Positions 48,136 to 58,333 of a DNA stretch of 64,000 bases are shown here, piece after piece. The position numbers were made by a program, and so were the translations under genes. The notes under the pieces are model-generated. The model was given only the letters and a program-made list of their open reading frames with translations, was not told the origin of the DNA and did no database searches. The first letter of the stretch is position 1. Each line of letters opens with the position of its first letter. This DNA is from Nitrospirota bacterium (GTDB lineage Bacteria; Nitrospirota; Nitrospiria; SBBL01; JAADHI01). Location of the stretch: positions 1 through 64,000 of the forward strand of contig JAJDBU010000075.1 of NCBI GenBank assembly GCA_029261195.1. The letters are read 5' to 3'.

Positions 48136-50862
48136 TTAAGACAACTGGGACTTCGCCTGCTCGCTAAGATCGGCCAAGAGTTGCAGACCTTCCATCGGGG
48201 TCATTTGATTTGCATTGACCTTTTGTAAAGCAGCAATGACCGGATGGATGTCCAATGAAGCGGGCATTTCCTCAGTACACTCTATCGCCTCCAACTCCGA
48301 CTCCGAAAACGAGAAGAGATCGGCTTGTTCTTCAAATTTCTTTCCGGAGGTTCCGGTCAAATGGGTGTAAAGCGGTGATCCGGTGGCATTTTTTTCAAGG
48401 GCTTTTAAGACGGCTTTTGAGCGTTTGATGATGGAGGGAGGAAGCCCCGCTAGACGTCCGACCTGGATGCCGTAACTTTTGTCGGAACCTCCGGCAACCA
48501 TCTTCCTCAAAAAAACAATCTCCTCTCCCCACTCCCGAACCAGCACATGATAGTTTTTAATGCCTTCATAAACGACGGAAAGGCCGGTCAGTTCGTGGTA
48601 GTGGGTCGCAAAGAGGGTGCGGGCGCCAAGTGTGTTGTGGACGTATTCGGCAATGGCCCAGGCAATGCTGAGGCCGTCGAATGTACTTGTTCCCCGTCCA
48701 ATCTCGTCGAGCAGGATCAGACTTTTTGAAGTTGCATGTCTGAGAATTTGAGACATTTCGGTCATTTCGACCATGAAGGTAGACATGCCTTCACTGAGGG
48801 CATCCTGTGCACCAACCCGAGTGAAGATCTGATCGACGACTCCGATGCTTGCCTTTCGTGCCGGAACATAGCTCCCCATCTGGGCCATGAGTACAATGAG
48901 GGCGACCTGCCGCATATAGGTTGATTTTCCCGCCATGTTCGGGCCGGTTAAAATGAGCAATTGCTCCCCTGGCGGGGCAATGACGGCATCGTTCGGAATG
49001 AAGCTGTGCTGAATCCCCTGTCCCGTCTGCTGCTCCAGCACGGGGTGACGGCCTTCGATAATCCGGATTTTCAAGTCGTCATTGACCTGGGGTCGGCAGT
49101 AGTTGTTGCAGTGTGCAACCTCTGCAAGGGCTGCAAGTACGTCAAGGTGGGCGATCTTTTTTGCCATGGCCTGGATACGAGCGGTTTCCTGGGCGAGGTC
49201 GTAACGAATCTCCTCAAAGGCACGGTTTTCGAGTGCGGCAATGGCTTCTTTTGCCCCGCTTAATTTGATTTCCAGTTCGTTCAGTTCCGGAGTCATAAAG
49301 CGTTCGGCTCGGGTGAGGGTTTGTTTTCGGATGTAGTTCTCCGGTACCTTTTTGAGCTGGGTGTCACTCACCTCAATGTAGTAGCCAAAGACCCGGTTAT
49401 AACGGACCTTGAGGGATTCGATGCCCGTGCGCTGCCGTTCCTTTTGCTCGATTTCAGTCAGCATTGAGCGGCCTTCTTTCTGGAAGTGCCGGAGTTCATC
49501 AAGTTCTTTTAAATAACCTGTCTTGATCACCCCGCCGTCCTTAATGGCAAAAGGCGGTTCGGGTACGATGGCCGCGTCGATCATGCGATAGACAGATTCC
49601 AAATTGTCCCAGGTGGTGAGTAGGGTGGCGAGCAAGGGCGGGTGCCGGGTATCCCCTGTTTGCTGTTCCATCGTCGCATCTTCTGTATCAAACAAAGCTT
49701 TGTAAATTTCGGGAAGCAGGGCGACAGAGTCTTTAAGTGCGATGAGTTCACGGGGCTGCGTCGCTTTCAGGCTGATCCGCCCGATCAGGCGTTCGAGATC
49801 GCTGACCTTTTTTAGACGGCTTTGCACTGCGCTGCGCAGTCTGAGCGTGTTGTAGAAAAAGGCGACTCCAGACTGTCGTTCTTCAATCGACTTGGGTAGG
49901 AGCAAGGGCCTTAAAATCCATTCTTTCAGGAGGCGTCCTCCCATGGCAGTGACCGTAAGATCCAGCAGATGGAAAAGCGTTTGCCCTTTTTGATCTCGGG
50001 AAAAGGGCACTAAGTCAAGATGTCGCAGGGCGAGCGGATGGATTCGTAGGGTATCGCCTGCGGCGATGGGCCGGAGGGTGGAAATATTACCGAGAGCGGT
50101 TTTCTGCTTATCCTGAATGTGTTCAAGCAGGGCGCCGGCAGTGATCAGAGAAACGCATCCCCCGCCCAATGATGCGACGGTTTGCAGATTAAAATGCTTT
50201 TTTAAGACTTCTTCTGCCTCGTCCTGAGCGAAAAAAGCAGCGGGAATAAAACGGATGACGCTCTGCTCTGAAAGGGCCCTGAGCTCTGCTTGGCGCTCCT
50301 GATAACGTGAGGAGATCAGGATTTCCTTGGGGGCGATTTTAATCAATTCTCCTTCAATCTCAACCCAGGGCGCGTCGGTAGCGAGTAGGCGAAAATCTCC
50401 GGTCGATAAGTCCAGGCAGGCGAGACCGATTTGTTTGGCATCTTCAATCTGCTTCCCCTTGTCCCAAAGGAGGGCGGCCAGATAGTTATTCTCTTTAGCG
50501 TTGAGCAGTTCCGGATCGATAACCGTTCCGGGAGTGATGACCCGGACGACCTCTCGCCGAACGATGCCTTTTGCAGTGGCCGGGTCTTCGACTTGTTCAC
50601 AGATGGCGACGGATTCTCCGGCCCGGATCAGCTTTGCGATATAGCCCGATGCGGAATGGTGGGGAAAGCCGCAGAGGGGAATGGCATCTTTTTTATTTTT
50701 GTTCCGGGAGGTGAGGGTGATCTGTAAAATCGAAGAGGCCTTGACCGCATCGTCAAAAAACATCTCATAAAAATCGCCGACACGGAAAAAGAGAATGGCA
50801 TCGGGATGTTGCTGCTTGACCTCAAGAAACTGCTTCATGAGAGGAGAAGTTGTTTGTGTCAT
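48136..50862 (-). CDS. mutS: DNA mismatch repair protein MutS
   Basis: LFFRVGDFYEMFFDDA mismatch-binding FYE motif, ILTGPNMAGKSTYMRQVALIVLMAQMGSYVPA, LLDEIGRGTSTFDGLSIAWA. Confidence 0.97.
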   Translation of the reverse strand: MTQTTSPLMKQFLEVKQQHPDAILFFRVGDFYEMFFDDAVKASSILQITLTSRNKNKKDAIPLCGFPHHSASGYIAKLIRAGESVAICEQVEDPATAKGIVRREVVRVITPGTVIDPELLNAKENNYLAALLWDKGKQIEDAKQIGLACLDLSTGDFRLLATDAPWVEIEGELIKIAPKEILISSRYQERQAELRALSEQSVIRFIPAAFFAQDEAEEVLKKHFNLQTVASLGGGCVSLITAGALLEHIQDKQKTALGNISTLRPIAAGDTLRIHPLALRHLDLVPFSRDQKGQTLFHLLDLTVTAMGGRLLKEWILRPLLLPKSIEERQSGVAFFYNTLRLRSAVQSRLKKVSDLERLIGRISLKATQPRELIALKDSVALLPEIYKALFDTEDATMEQQTGDTRHPPLLATLLTTWDNLESVYRMIDAAIVPEPPFAIKDGGVIKTGYLKELDELRHFQKEGRSMLTEIEQKERQRTGIESLKVRYNRVFGYYIEVSDTQLKKVPENYIRKQTLTRAERFMTPELNELEIKLSGAKEAIAALENRAFEEIRYDLAQETARIQAMAKKIAHLDVLAALAEVAHCNNYCRPQVNDDLKIRIIEGRHPVLEQQTGQGIQHSFIPNDAVIAPPGEQLLILTGPNMAGKSTYMRQVALIVLMAQMGSYVPARKASIGVVDQIFTRVGAQDALSEGMSTFMVEMTEMSQILRHATSKSLILLDEIGRGTSTFDGLSIAWAIAEYVHNTLGARTLFATHYHELTGLSVVYEGIKNYHVLVREWGEEIVFLRKMVAGGSDKSYGIQVGRLAGLPPSIIKRSKAVLKALEKNATGSPLYTHLTGTSGKKFEEQADLFSFSESELEAIECTEEMPASLDIHPVIAALQKVNANQMTPMEGLQLLADLSEQAKSQLS

Positions 50863-51313
50863 TTGGTCTTCAACCTATATTAAGTTGCAGGAATGTAGCG
50901 AAAATGCAGGAGAAAAGGCAAGGCGGTTATTTCATGACTTAGATGCCTGATCAGACCTAGCTTTAAGGTGTTTGCTGTTGGTTTTTATGTCACTAAAAAT
51001 AAGTGTGGCAGCGTCCACCAAAATCACTGCGAAACAAAAGAGGCGGCTCACATGTGGCATCAAAGAAGAAAGCCGTAGCTCCGTACTCCATGAATAATGC
51101 CAGGTATTTGAATCATCCTGGTTTTTACAAGCTGAAAAAATACCGAATATCCTCCGATCTCCAATTCCTCTCGCCGATCTTGGGCTCGCTTTCTACATTG
51201 ACATTATTCCTCTCCTTTCATAATATTCCTGCAACTGAGTCTGAAGAACTCTAAAATTTCTTTAGAATTTTCAGAAAATAAATCAACAACACGATAGATA
51301 GAAGGAGATTGCG

Positions 51314-53290
51314 ATGGCCGGTAAGGAGATCAAAGTGGCCGGAGAAGAGAATATTACCTCCGTACTTCACGAGGATAGGTTATTTAAACCCAGTGAAGCC
51401 TTTAGCTCGCAGGCCCACGTCAAAAGCCGTCAGGACTACGACCGACTCTACCGAAAGGCTGAAAAAGACCCGGAAGGTTTCTGGGGGGAACTGGCCAAAG
51501 ACCTACACTGGTTTAAGCCCTGGGAAAAAGTATTGCAATGGAAAGCCCCTTTTGCGAAATGGTTTGTCGGTGGAAGTATCAATGTCTCTTATAACTGCCT
51601 TGATCGACACCTGAAAACTTGGCGAAAGAACAAGGCTGCAATTATTTGGGAGAGTGAGCAGGGAGAATCCAGGACGCTGACTTTTCAAACACTTCATCGG
51701 GAGGTCTGCAAATTTGCGAATGTACTAAAAGATCAAGGCCTTAAAAAAGGGGACCGTGTGGTCATTTATATGCCGATGATCCCTGAACTTTCAATTGCCA
51801 TGCTGGCCTGCGCCCGAATCGGTGCAACACATTCGATCATCTTTGGCGGTTTTTCTGCAAGCGCCATAAAAGACCGCATCAATGATGCCGAGGCAAAGCT
51901 GGTCGTCACGGCAGATGGCGGGTTTCGCAAAGGCAGTGTCGTTACACTGAAAGACAAAGTAGACGAAGCCCTTAAAGAGACACCCAGCGTTGAAAGAATG
52001 ATCGTGGTGCAGAGGACACAGAGTCCGGTTACGATGCAGGAAAACCGCGATTTCTGGTGGCACGATTTGATGTCTACCGCCTCAGCAGACTGCAAGGCCA
52101 CACCACTAAATTCAGAGCATCCCCTTTTTATTCTCTATACCAGCGGAACCACTGGTAAACCGAAGGGTGTCGTTCACACGACGGCGGGTTATCTGCTCGG
52201 AACGACCGTCACATCAAAATGGATTTTTGATCTCAAAGACACCGACACCTATTGGTGTACTGCCGACATCGGCTGGATCACCGGCCATTCCTACATCATC
52301 TACGGGATCCTGTCCAACGGGGTGACCAGCCTCATGTATGAAGGGGTGCCGACCTATCCCCATCCCGGGCGATTCTGGGAAATTGTTGAGAAATATCGAG
52401 TCAATATCTTTTACACTGCCCCGACGGCCATCCGTGCCTTAACAAAATTTGGCGAAAAATGGCCGAAGAAGTATGATCTCTCAAGCCTCCGCCTACTTGG
52501 AACAGTGGGCGAACCGATCAATCCGGAGGCCTGGATGTGGTATCACCGGGTCATCGGAAAAGAACAGTGTCCGATTGTCGATACCTGGTGGCAGACAGAG
52601 ACCGGAGGTATTATGATCACGCCGCTTCCCGGAGCGATTCCGACCAAGCCAGGCTCCGCAACTCTCCCCTTCCCGGGTATTGCAATTGATGTTGTGAATC
52701 GTGAAGGCAAGCCCGTCCCTGCCGATGTCGGGGGTTACCTGGTGGTCAAACGGCCCTGGCCCTCTATGATCAGGACGGTCTGGAGAAATCCAGACCGATA
52801 TAAACTGACCTACTGGTCCGACATCCCCGGTGTCTACTTCACGGGAGACGGGGCCCGGCGAGATAAAGACGGATACGTCTGGGTGATGGGACGGGTTGAT
52901 GACGTTATCAATGTTTCCGGCCACCGTCTTGGCACAATGGAAGTTGAGTCAGCCCTGGTTTCTCACTCGAAAGTTGCGGAAGCCGCCGTTGTGGGGCGGC
53001 CGGATGAAATCAAGGGAACTGGCATCGCGGCCTTTGTGACCCTAGAAGGGGGGCAGAAACCGACAGAGGCATTCAAGAAGACGCTGAAAGCCCATGTCTC
53101 CAAAGAGATTGGCGCGATTGCACGACCGGACGATATCCGATTTACCGACTTCCTTCCGAAGACGCGTAGCGGAAAGATCATGCGTCGCCTGCTCCGAGAT
53201 ATCGCCGCTGGACGAGAAAGTGTCGGCGATATAACAACCTTGGAAGATTATACCGTTTTAGCAAAACTGCGACAGGAAGACGATGCTTGA
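51314..53290 (+). CDS. acs: acetyl-CoA synthetase
   Basis: [92 protein letters not shown]. Confidence 0.97.
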   Translation: MAGKEIKVAGEENITSVLHEDRLFKPSEAFSSQAHVKSRQDYDRLYRKAEKDPEGFWGELAKDLHWFKPWEKVLQWKAPFAKWFVGGSINVSYNCLDRHLKTWRKNKAAIIWESEQGESRTLTFQTLHREVCKFANVLKDQGLKKGDRVVIYMPMIPELSIAMLACARIGATHSIIFGGFSASAIKDRINDAEAKLVVTADGGFRKGSVVTLKDKVDEALKETPSVERMIVVQRTQSPVTMQENRDFWWHDLMSTASADCKATPLNSEHPLFILYTSGTTGKPKGVVHTTAGYLLGTTVTSKWIFDLKDTDTYWCTADIGWITGHSYIIYGILSNGVTSLMYEGVPTYPHPGRFWEIVEKYRVNIFYTAPTAIRALTKFGEKWPKKYDLSSLRLLGTVGEPINPEAWMWYHRVIGKEQCPIVDTWWQTETGGIMITPLPGAIPTKPGSATLPFPGIAIDVVNREGKPVPADVGGYLVVKRPWPSMIRTVWRNPDRYKLTYWSDIPGVYFTGDGARRDKDGYVWVMGRVDDVINVSGHRLGTMEVESALVSHSKVAEAAVVGRPDEIKGTGIAAFVTLEGGQKPTEAFKKTLKAHVSKEIGAIARPDDIRFTDFLPKTRSGKIMRRLLRDIAAGRESVGDITTLEDYTVLAKLRQEDDA

Positions 53291-53335
53291 TTCAAGTCCA
53301 AAATTCAAGGTGTCTTAAATTTTTGGGGAATTATC

Positions 53336-53821
53336 ATGAAACAGTGGTCTAAAATCAGTCTTTTTGTTGTCCTTCTTTTCGTCTTTTTTTCCACGGGATG
53401 CCAAGCGATTCGTTCTCGGAATATCGAGGTACAGGCCAAGCAAACCGAATTAATCGCCGACATTCGTGAGAATCCGAGCCAGCACAAAGGAAAAACGGTG
53501 ATTATGGAAGGCAAGATCCTCAGTATCGCTTATCGGGAATGGCAGACCGAAGTTGAATTCGCTGAGCTTCCTCTCGACTTAGGCTTTTCCCCTGACTTGG
53601 GGATGCAATCCAGGAAAAGTTATTATGTCCTTTTTCCTGAGCGTCTCGACAGGTCACGCTATCGCAGAGGAAAGATCGTCACGGTTGCGGCAAGTGTGAT
53701 CGGAGCGAAAGAAAAGGAGGGAAACAACTACCCTCTTTTTGTTGTTGAGGAGGCTCATATATTGAATCGGCTTCATGAGGTCCGCTTTCCGCACTATGGT
53801 GCAATGCTCTCTCGTCCCTGA
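53336..53821 (+). CDS. Slp-like outer-membrane lipoprotein
   Basis: Lipobox [45 protein letters not shown]...[12 protein letters not shown]. Confidence 0.75.
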   Translation: MKQWSKISLFVVLLFVFFSTGCQAIRSRNIEVQAKQTELIADIRENPSQHKGKTVIMEGKILSIAYREWQTEVEFAELPLDLGFSPDLGMQSRKSYYVLFPERLDRSRYRRGKIVTVAASVIGAKEKEGNNYPLFVVEEAHILNRLHEVRFPHYGAMLSRP

Positions 53822-53841
53822 TTTGATTGTATCGCTTATTT

Positions 53842-53918
53842 GCCCCCGTAGCTCAGATGGATAGAGCAACGGTTTCCTAAATCGTGTGCCGGGTGTTCGA
53901 ATCACCCCGGGGGCACCA
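53842..53918 (+). tRNA. tRNA-Arg (anticodon CCT)
   Basis: GCCCCCG acceptor pairs with CGGGGGC, anticodon loop TTCCTAA, T-loop GTTCGAATC, encoded CCA. Confidence 0.93.
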
Positions 53919-53929
53919 CTACTGGAAAT

Positions 53930-53954
53930 AAAGTACGCCGTATGTGTACTTTTT
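53930..53954 (+). terminator. terminator-like hairpin after tRNA-Arg(CCT)
   Basis: AAAGTAC-loop-GTACTTTTT. Confidence 0.55.
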
Positions 53955-54069
53955 ATGTCGGACAGCCCCTAGATTCCATTGCTTTGTTATGATATAAAAA
54001 GCCGCCCTTAATGAAAACGGTTCATTGAGGTGGTCTATTTTAGTGTTTATATTCGTTAAGGTAGCTTAA

Positions 54070-54162
<93 letters not shown>

Positions 54163-54191
54163 AGCCGTCTAAGTATTGTAAGAGGAAATTG

Positions 54192-54737
54192 ATGAAAAAG
54201 ATTTCAGGCATAGTAATTGTGTTTTCGCTCATCGTTCTTATTTCATGTAACAAGAGCGATACCAAACTCACTGCTGAGGTTCCGGAGAACCTCCCAATTC
54301 CAACCCCGGTTGAACAGACCGAATCTCCGACTCCCCCACCTTTACGGGGCGGAGCCCACAATGACATTCCGGATTTGAGCGGTGCGATGGTTGTGGTGCC
54401 CGATATGGTAAAAGGGAAATGGCAGAGCGTTACCTTGATGCTTGAGGATAAAAAAAGCCATGCGATTACAGAGCACATCGTAAGCCTGGGTGAGGAGTGG
54501 ACCGTGCCGAACTCGGAGATTAAAGTGAAAGTCGGGACTTTTTTTCCTGATCTTATTATCCAGGGAAAGGTCTTCACCTCAGTCAGCAATGAGCTAAAAA
54601 ACCCGGCAATCCATGTTACGATAAACGAAAAAGGTTCAGAGCTTTTCAAAGGTTGGCTTTTTTCACTCTTTCCAATGATGCACCCCTTCCAACATGATCG
54701 TTTTGCAATCACGTTAAAAGATGTTACGCCTTCATAA
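54192..54737 (+). CDS. DUF2155-like lipoprotein
   Basis: Lipobox LISC; VVPDMVKGKWQSVTLMLEDK...EWTVPNSEIKVKVGTFFPDLI...NPAIHVTINEKGSELFKGWLFSLFPMMHPFQHDRFAITL. Confidence 0.8.
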   Translation: MKKISGIVIVFSLIVLISCNKSDTKLTAEVPENLPIPTPVEQTESPTPPPLRGGAHNDIPDLSGAMVVVPDMVKGKWQSVTLMLEDKKSHAITEHIVSLGEEWTVPNSEIKVKVGTFFPDLIIQGKVFTSVSNELKNPAIHVTINEKGSELFKGWLFSLFPMMHPFQHDRFAITLKDVTPS

Positions 54738-54742
54738 AAAAT

Positions 54743-54819
54743 GCGCCCATAGCTCAGCTGGATAGAGTACTTGACTACGAATCAAGGGGTCGGGAGTTCG
54801 AATCTCTCTGGGCGCACCA
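54743..54819 (+). tRNA. tRNA-Arg (anticodon ACG)
   Basis: GCGCCCA acceptor pairs with TGGGCGC, anticodon loop CTACGAA, GTTCGAATC, encoded CCA. Confidence 0.93.
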
Positions 54820-54856
54820 ACTTTTTCAATGAGTTACGAGGATATTTAGGTTTGAA

Positions 54857-55615
54857 TTAGGCTTGAAAACTTGCTACTTTGCCCGTTACTTTGCCCGTCG
54901 CTGAATGTAGAGCACCAATCTTCTCCGCTGCGGTTTTTAAGTCTGACTCGGAGACAACGTTATATCGGTCAAAAACAGATCGAGTTTTATGCCCTGAAAT
55001 GCTCATGGCCACCTTTTCAGGTATCCCAGCCCGGACCATGTTTCGAACCGCTGTCCTTCTGAAATCATGGAAAAGCCTTCCTTCAAGGCCGATGTGCTTG
55101 AGGGCCGTCTTCCATGATTTCTTGAAGCTCTGTAACCGTTCTCCCTCTCTTTGACAAACCCATGGACAATTGGGATAGTTACTGTTTCTGATATCTTTGG
55201 CCATCATGAGAATTTGTAGAAGCTCACCAGTTAGGAATATCATTCTGGGAGTTTTGTTTTTAGTTTGCTCGGGGGAGAGGAAGATTTTACCTTCAAATAA
55301 ATCGACTTGATCCCAACGGAGATTGAGAATTTCGCCTGCTCGCATTCCTGTATAATATGCAATGGTAGATGGTACCTTGGCATAATCCGGGAGAGCTCCT
55401 CTTAGGGCAAGAAATTCATCATGCTCAAAGTATCCCGTCCGAATATTATTCTCATTAAGCATCTTGATATAGGGAACATGTGCTACTTTTCCAGCTTGTA
55501 CTCCGAGATTCAACATCCTTTTTAGGGCAGAGAGTTCGCGGTTGAGAGATGCGTTTGACACGGTTCGTCCTGCCTCCTCAACTTGTTTTATCCGAAAAGC
55601 CAAATATGCTCGCAC
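54857..55615 (-). pseudogene. tyrosine-type (phage-like) integrase lacking its N-terminus
   Basis: TGMRAGEILNLRW (R), FHDFRRTAVRNMVRAG (HxxR), GHKTRSVFDRYNV (Y); reading frame upstream runs into IS3 sequence near 55630, N-terminal part missing. Confidence 0.85.
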
Positions 55616-55626
55616 TTTATCAACCC

Positions 55627-56223
55627 CTATCTCTTGAGCATCTTCAGAAAATCATGGCTGCAATACTGGCTTCCCCGATCTGAATGAAAAATCAAACCAG
55701 GGGCTGGATGACGGTGCCAGATGCCCATCTGTAAGGCATCCATAACCAATTGCTTGTTTATCCGATTGCTCATGGACCAACCCACGATTTTCCGATGAAA
55801 TAAATCCAGAACAACGGCAAGATACAACCAGCCTTCGGAGGTCCACACATAGGTGATGTCTGAAACCCAAACCCGATCAGGTGCAGCAACTTTAAAATTA
55901 CGCTCGAGTAAGTTCTCGGCAATCGGCAGATTGTGTTTACTGTCTGTTGTTACCTTGAACTTCTTTCTTCTTCGAACAGAAACCCCAGCCAAATTCATCA
56001 GCGTTCGTGCTCTATAGCGACCGCAGCGAGTGCCATTTGCTTCGATTTCTTCTGAAATACGCCGAGTACCATAACTTTCTCTTGATTCCCTAGACGCTCT
56101 TTTTACTATTGGGATGAGATTCTCGTTCTCTATCTGCCGAGTCGATTTCTCTCGTTTCCGCCATGAATAATAACCACTTTGGCTTACACGCATCACCTGA
56201 CATAACAGGACAATTGTATACAC
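55627..56223 (-). pseudogene. IS3-family transposase OrfB, C-terminally truncated
   Basis: HTH_21 and rve core ([45 protein letters not shown]), the final E-containing region is absent. Confidence 0.88.
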
Positions 56224-56609
56224 CTTCTTCTCGGTATCAATAAATTGATATCTCAGTCCGTTTCTTTCGCGAAGAAGGTTGCCGCCTTTTTTAATATTTC
56301 GCGCTCCAGCTTCAAGCGCTTATTTTCCTTTCGGAGATGTCTTAATTCGGTCTGTATATTCACCATGCTGACTGACCCTGAATTACCATCTCTATTCATT
56401 TCCCGCTTCCAACGGCCCAGAAGATTAGGATTGATGCCCAAATTCCGTGCTGCTTCTGATATCGCATAGCCTTGTTCCAATACCAGCTTTACTGCTGCTT
56501 CTTTGAATTCTTTTGTGTGATTCCTTCTTTGCTTATTTCCCATCGAACACCTCCTCTATGATTGATAATTCAATCTTAAGAATGTGTCCACTAAAACCCT
56601 ACCACCTCA
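55630..56609 (-). mobile_element. IS3-family element copy A, 5' part only (IRL, orfA, truncated orfB)
   Basis: orfA 56253..56543, orfB 55627..56223 ends at [18 protein letters not shown]; terminal sequence TGAGGTGGTAGGGTTTTAGTGGACA at 56609. Confidence 0.85.
56253..56543 (-). CDS. IS3-family transposase OrfA
   Basis: RRNHTKEFKEAAVKLVLEQGYAISEAARNLGINPNLLGRWKRE, leucine zipper REILKKAATFFAKE. Confidence 0.9.
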   Translation of the reverse strand: MGNKQRRNHTKEFKEAAVKLVLEQGYAISEAARNLGINPNLLGRWKREMNRDGNSGSVSMVNIQTELRHLRKENKRLKLEREILKKAATFFAKETD

Positions 56610-56815
56610 TCATTTAGCGGTAGAGGGGTGTCCGTTAGCTTAGACCACATGCTATATCTTGCGTTTTGGTGCCGAAACCGCTCCAACAGGTTGCTTGGAC
56701 GGTATCGGATGCTACATAGTGCGGCGTTCTGAATAGATTTGTGATAACTTTATTGACCGGCGTTTTTTTGGTATCTTTGGTGGATGGTAGTAGGTTATGA
56801 ACTACAACTAACACT

Positions 56816-57133
56816 TTATCCTGCGTGAATATTCAGCTTTTGCGGCATGAGATTATACCCCATTGCTTGCATAATAGAATTGATATTGTCAAAGCGTGGA
56901 TTTCCCTTTGATGAAAGAGCTTTTTGCAATCCTTGACGGGTTATTCCTACTTTGTCGGCAATCAAGGATACGCCTTTGACACGTGCAATAACACGTAGCT
57001 GAGAAAGTAGTGCGGCATTGTCTCCGTCCTTGGCGTATTCAGCAAAGCTCTCCGTAAGAAAATCGTCAATTTCTTCTGGATGTTTGGTGAAATATTCTTC
57101 TGTGTACTCATCAAGTGTTCTGTATTTACGCAT
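56816..57133 (-). CDS. HigA-like/COG3636 addiction-module antitoxin
   Basis: FLTESFAEYAKDGDNAALLSQLRVIARVKGVSLIADKVGITRQGLQKALSSKGNPRFDNINSIMQAMGYNL, HTH. Confidence 0.88.
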   Translation of the reverse strand: MRKYRTLDEYTEEYFTKHPEEIDDFLTESFAEYAKDGDNAALLSQLRVIARVKGVSLIADKVGITRQGLQKALSSKGNPRFDNINSIMQAMGYNLMPQKLNIHAG

Positions 57134-57464
57134 GACTTAAATACTCCTTCCAATAGACTTTCGCCCGTTCAATGTCCTTTTCCTGTGTTGATTTATCACC
57201 GTCGCAAAGAAGAACAACAATTGTGTCTCCATCTTCTCCGAAATACACACGGTACCCTGAATCAAATGCAAGACGTAACTCAAAAACTCCGTTCTTGAGG
57301 GATTTATAGTCACCGTAATTTCCACTTTGAATGCGAGCTAAACGTTGTAATATACGTCGCTGTGTCTTCGGATCACGGAAACTCTCGATCCATTCTATAC
57401 ATGGCTCTTTTCCAGTATTGTCTTGATAAAAGATGGTCTGTTTTTCTTTAATGATCCTTGCCAT
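57126..57464 (-). CDS. RelE/ParE-superfamily (HigB, COG3657-like) toxin
   Basis: EWIESFRDPKTQRRILQRLARIQSGNYGDYKSLKNGVFELRLAFDSGYRVYFGEDGDTIVVLLCDGDKSTQEKDIERAKVYW. Confidence 0.9.
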   Translation of the reverse strand: MARIIKEKQTIFYQDNTGKEPCIEWIESFRDPKTQRRILQRLARIQSGNYGDYKSLKNGVFELRLAFDSGYRVYFGEDGDTIVVLLCDGDKSTQEKDIERAKVYWKEYLSHA

Positions 57465-57480
57465 ATTTGACCTAATCTAT

Positions 57481-57496
57481 TGATATGATCATATCA
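57481..57496. promoter_or_regulatory. perfect 16-bp palindrome, putative TA operator
   Basis: TGATATGATCATATCA, 17 bp upstream of the toxin ATG and just downstream of a TATAAT box (57503..57508, minus strand). Confidence 0.7.
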
Positions 57497-57611
57497 TGGC
57501 TAATTATAGTTGGCAATTGATGATTTCATAGACCATATTCTAAACGAAAAACAGGCGTTTCCCGGGTAATCCCCCCGAAATTAACAGGGGTTTAGAGTAG
57601 ATTTTTCATTC

Positions 57612-57944
57612 AGATCGTGGCAGCCAATATTGTAGTCATGATTTCCTAGATCTGCTGAAAACCCACAAAAACCTCAGTAGTATGAGTCGCAAAGGAAATT
57701 GTTGGGAGCGTCAACGCCGTGGCAGAAAGTTTCTTCGGGAGTTTGAAAACTGAGCGGGTGTATATTACAAAATACAGCACCCGAGAAGAAGCAAGAAGAG
57801 GTGTTGTCGATTACATCGAAATGTTTTATAACAGCAAACGGCCTCACTCTTACTTGGGTTATTTGAGTCCAATGGCGTTTGAAAAAAAATGGTATTTAAA
57901 AAAAACGGCCTAAGAAAACTGTCCATTTTTCCCAGACCAGGTCA
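57612..57944 (+). mobile_element. IS3-family element copy B, 3' part only (orfB C-terminus plus IRR), frameshifted
   Basis: [34 protein letters not shown] then +4 nt frameshift, [54 protein letters not shown]; end TGACCTGGTCTGGGAAAAATGGACAGT. Confidence 0.85.
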
Positions 57945-57946
57945 CA

Positions 57947-58034
57947 AAAGGGAGGATAGTAGAGGGAAAGCGTTTGGCTAGATCGAAACCAAGAATAGAT
58001 GTTGCACCAAAGAGTAGAATAGAAGCATTCACGG
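57947..58034 (-). pseudogene. 5' remnant of an NAD(P)-dependent epimerase/dehydratase-like gene
   Basis: Manual translation from GTG: MNASILLFGATSILGFDLAKRFPSTILPF then runs into the IS3 terminal repeat. Confidence 0.5.
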
Positions 58035-58070
58035 GAGACTTATAGCCTTCGGATGAGATCCAAAGCGCAA

Positions 58071-58113
58071 AAAAAATCCCCGTCGGAATTGTTCTCCGGC
58101 GGGGATTTTTAAA
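58071..58113. terminator. Rho-independent terminator downstream of cold-shock gene
   Basis: AAAATCCCCGTCGG-loop-CCGGCGGGGATTTTT, T-runs on both strands. Confidence 0.8.
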
Positions 58114-58129
58114 TCAATAAATTCCTTTG

Positions 58130-58333
58130 TTAGGAAGTTTTAGTGACGTTAACGGCCTGCGGGCCTTTCTGGCCTTGTGTGATTTCAAACTCGACTTCAT
58201 CACCCTCATCAAGGGATTTGTAGCCGTCACCAGCAATGGCTGAAAAGTGAACGAAGACATCGTCTCCGTTCTCTGGGGTGATAAATCCAAAACCTTTACT
58301 GCTGTTAAACCATTTTACTGTTCCTGTACTCAC
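58130..58333 (-). CDS. cold-shock domain protein (CspA family)
   Basis: [33 protein letters not shown]. Confidence 0.97.
   Translation of the reverse strand: MSTGTVKWFNSSKGFGFITPENGDDVFVHFSAIAGDGYKSLDEGDEVEFEITQGQKGPQAVNVTKTS

Noticed and set aside
51003-51254. 83-aa ORF upstream of acs
   Set aside because: No SD, no recognisable family, and likely part of the acs upstream region.
55630-57944. Composite transposon carrying the TA module
   Set aside because: Neither IS copy is complete and the surviving outer ends do not bracket the TA genes as in a functional composite element.
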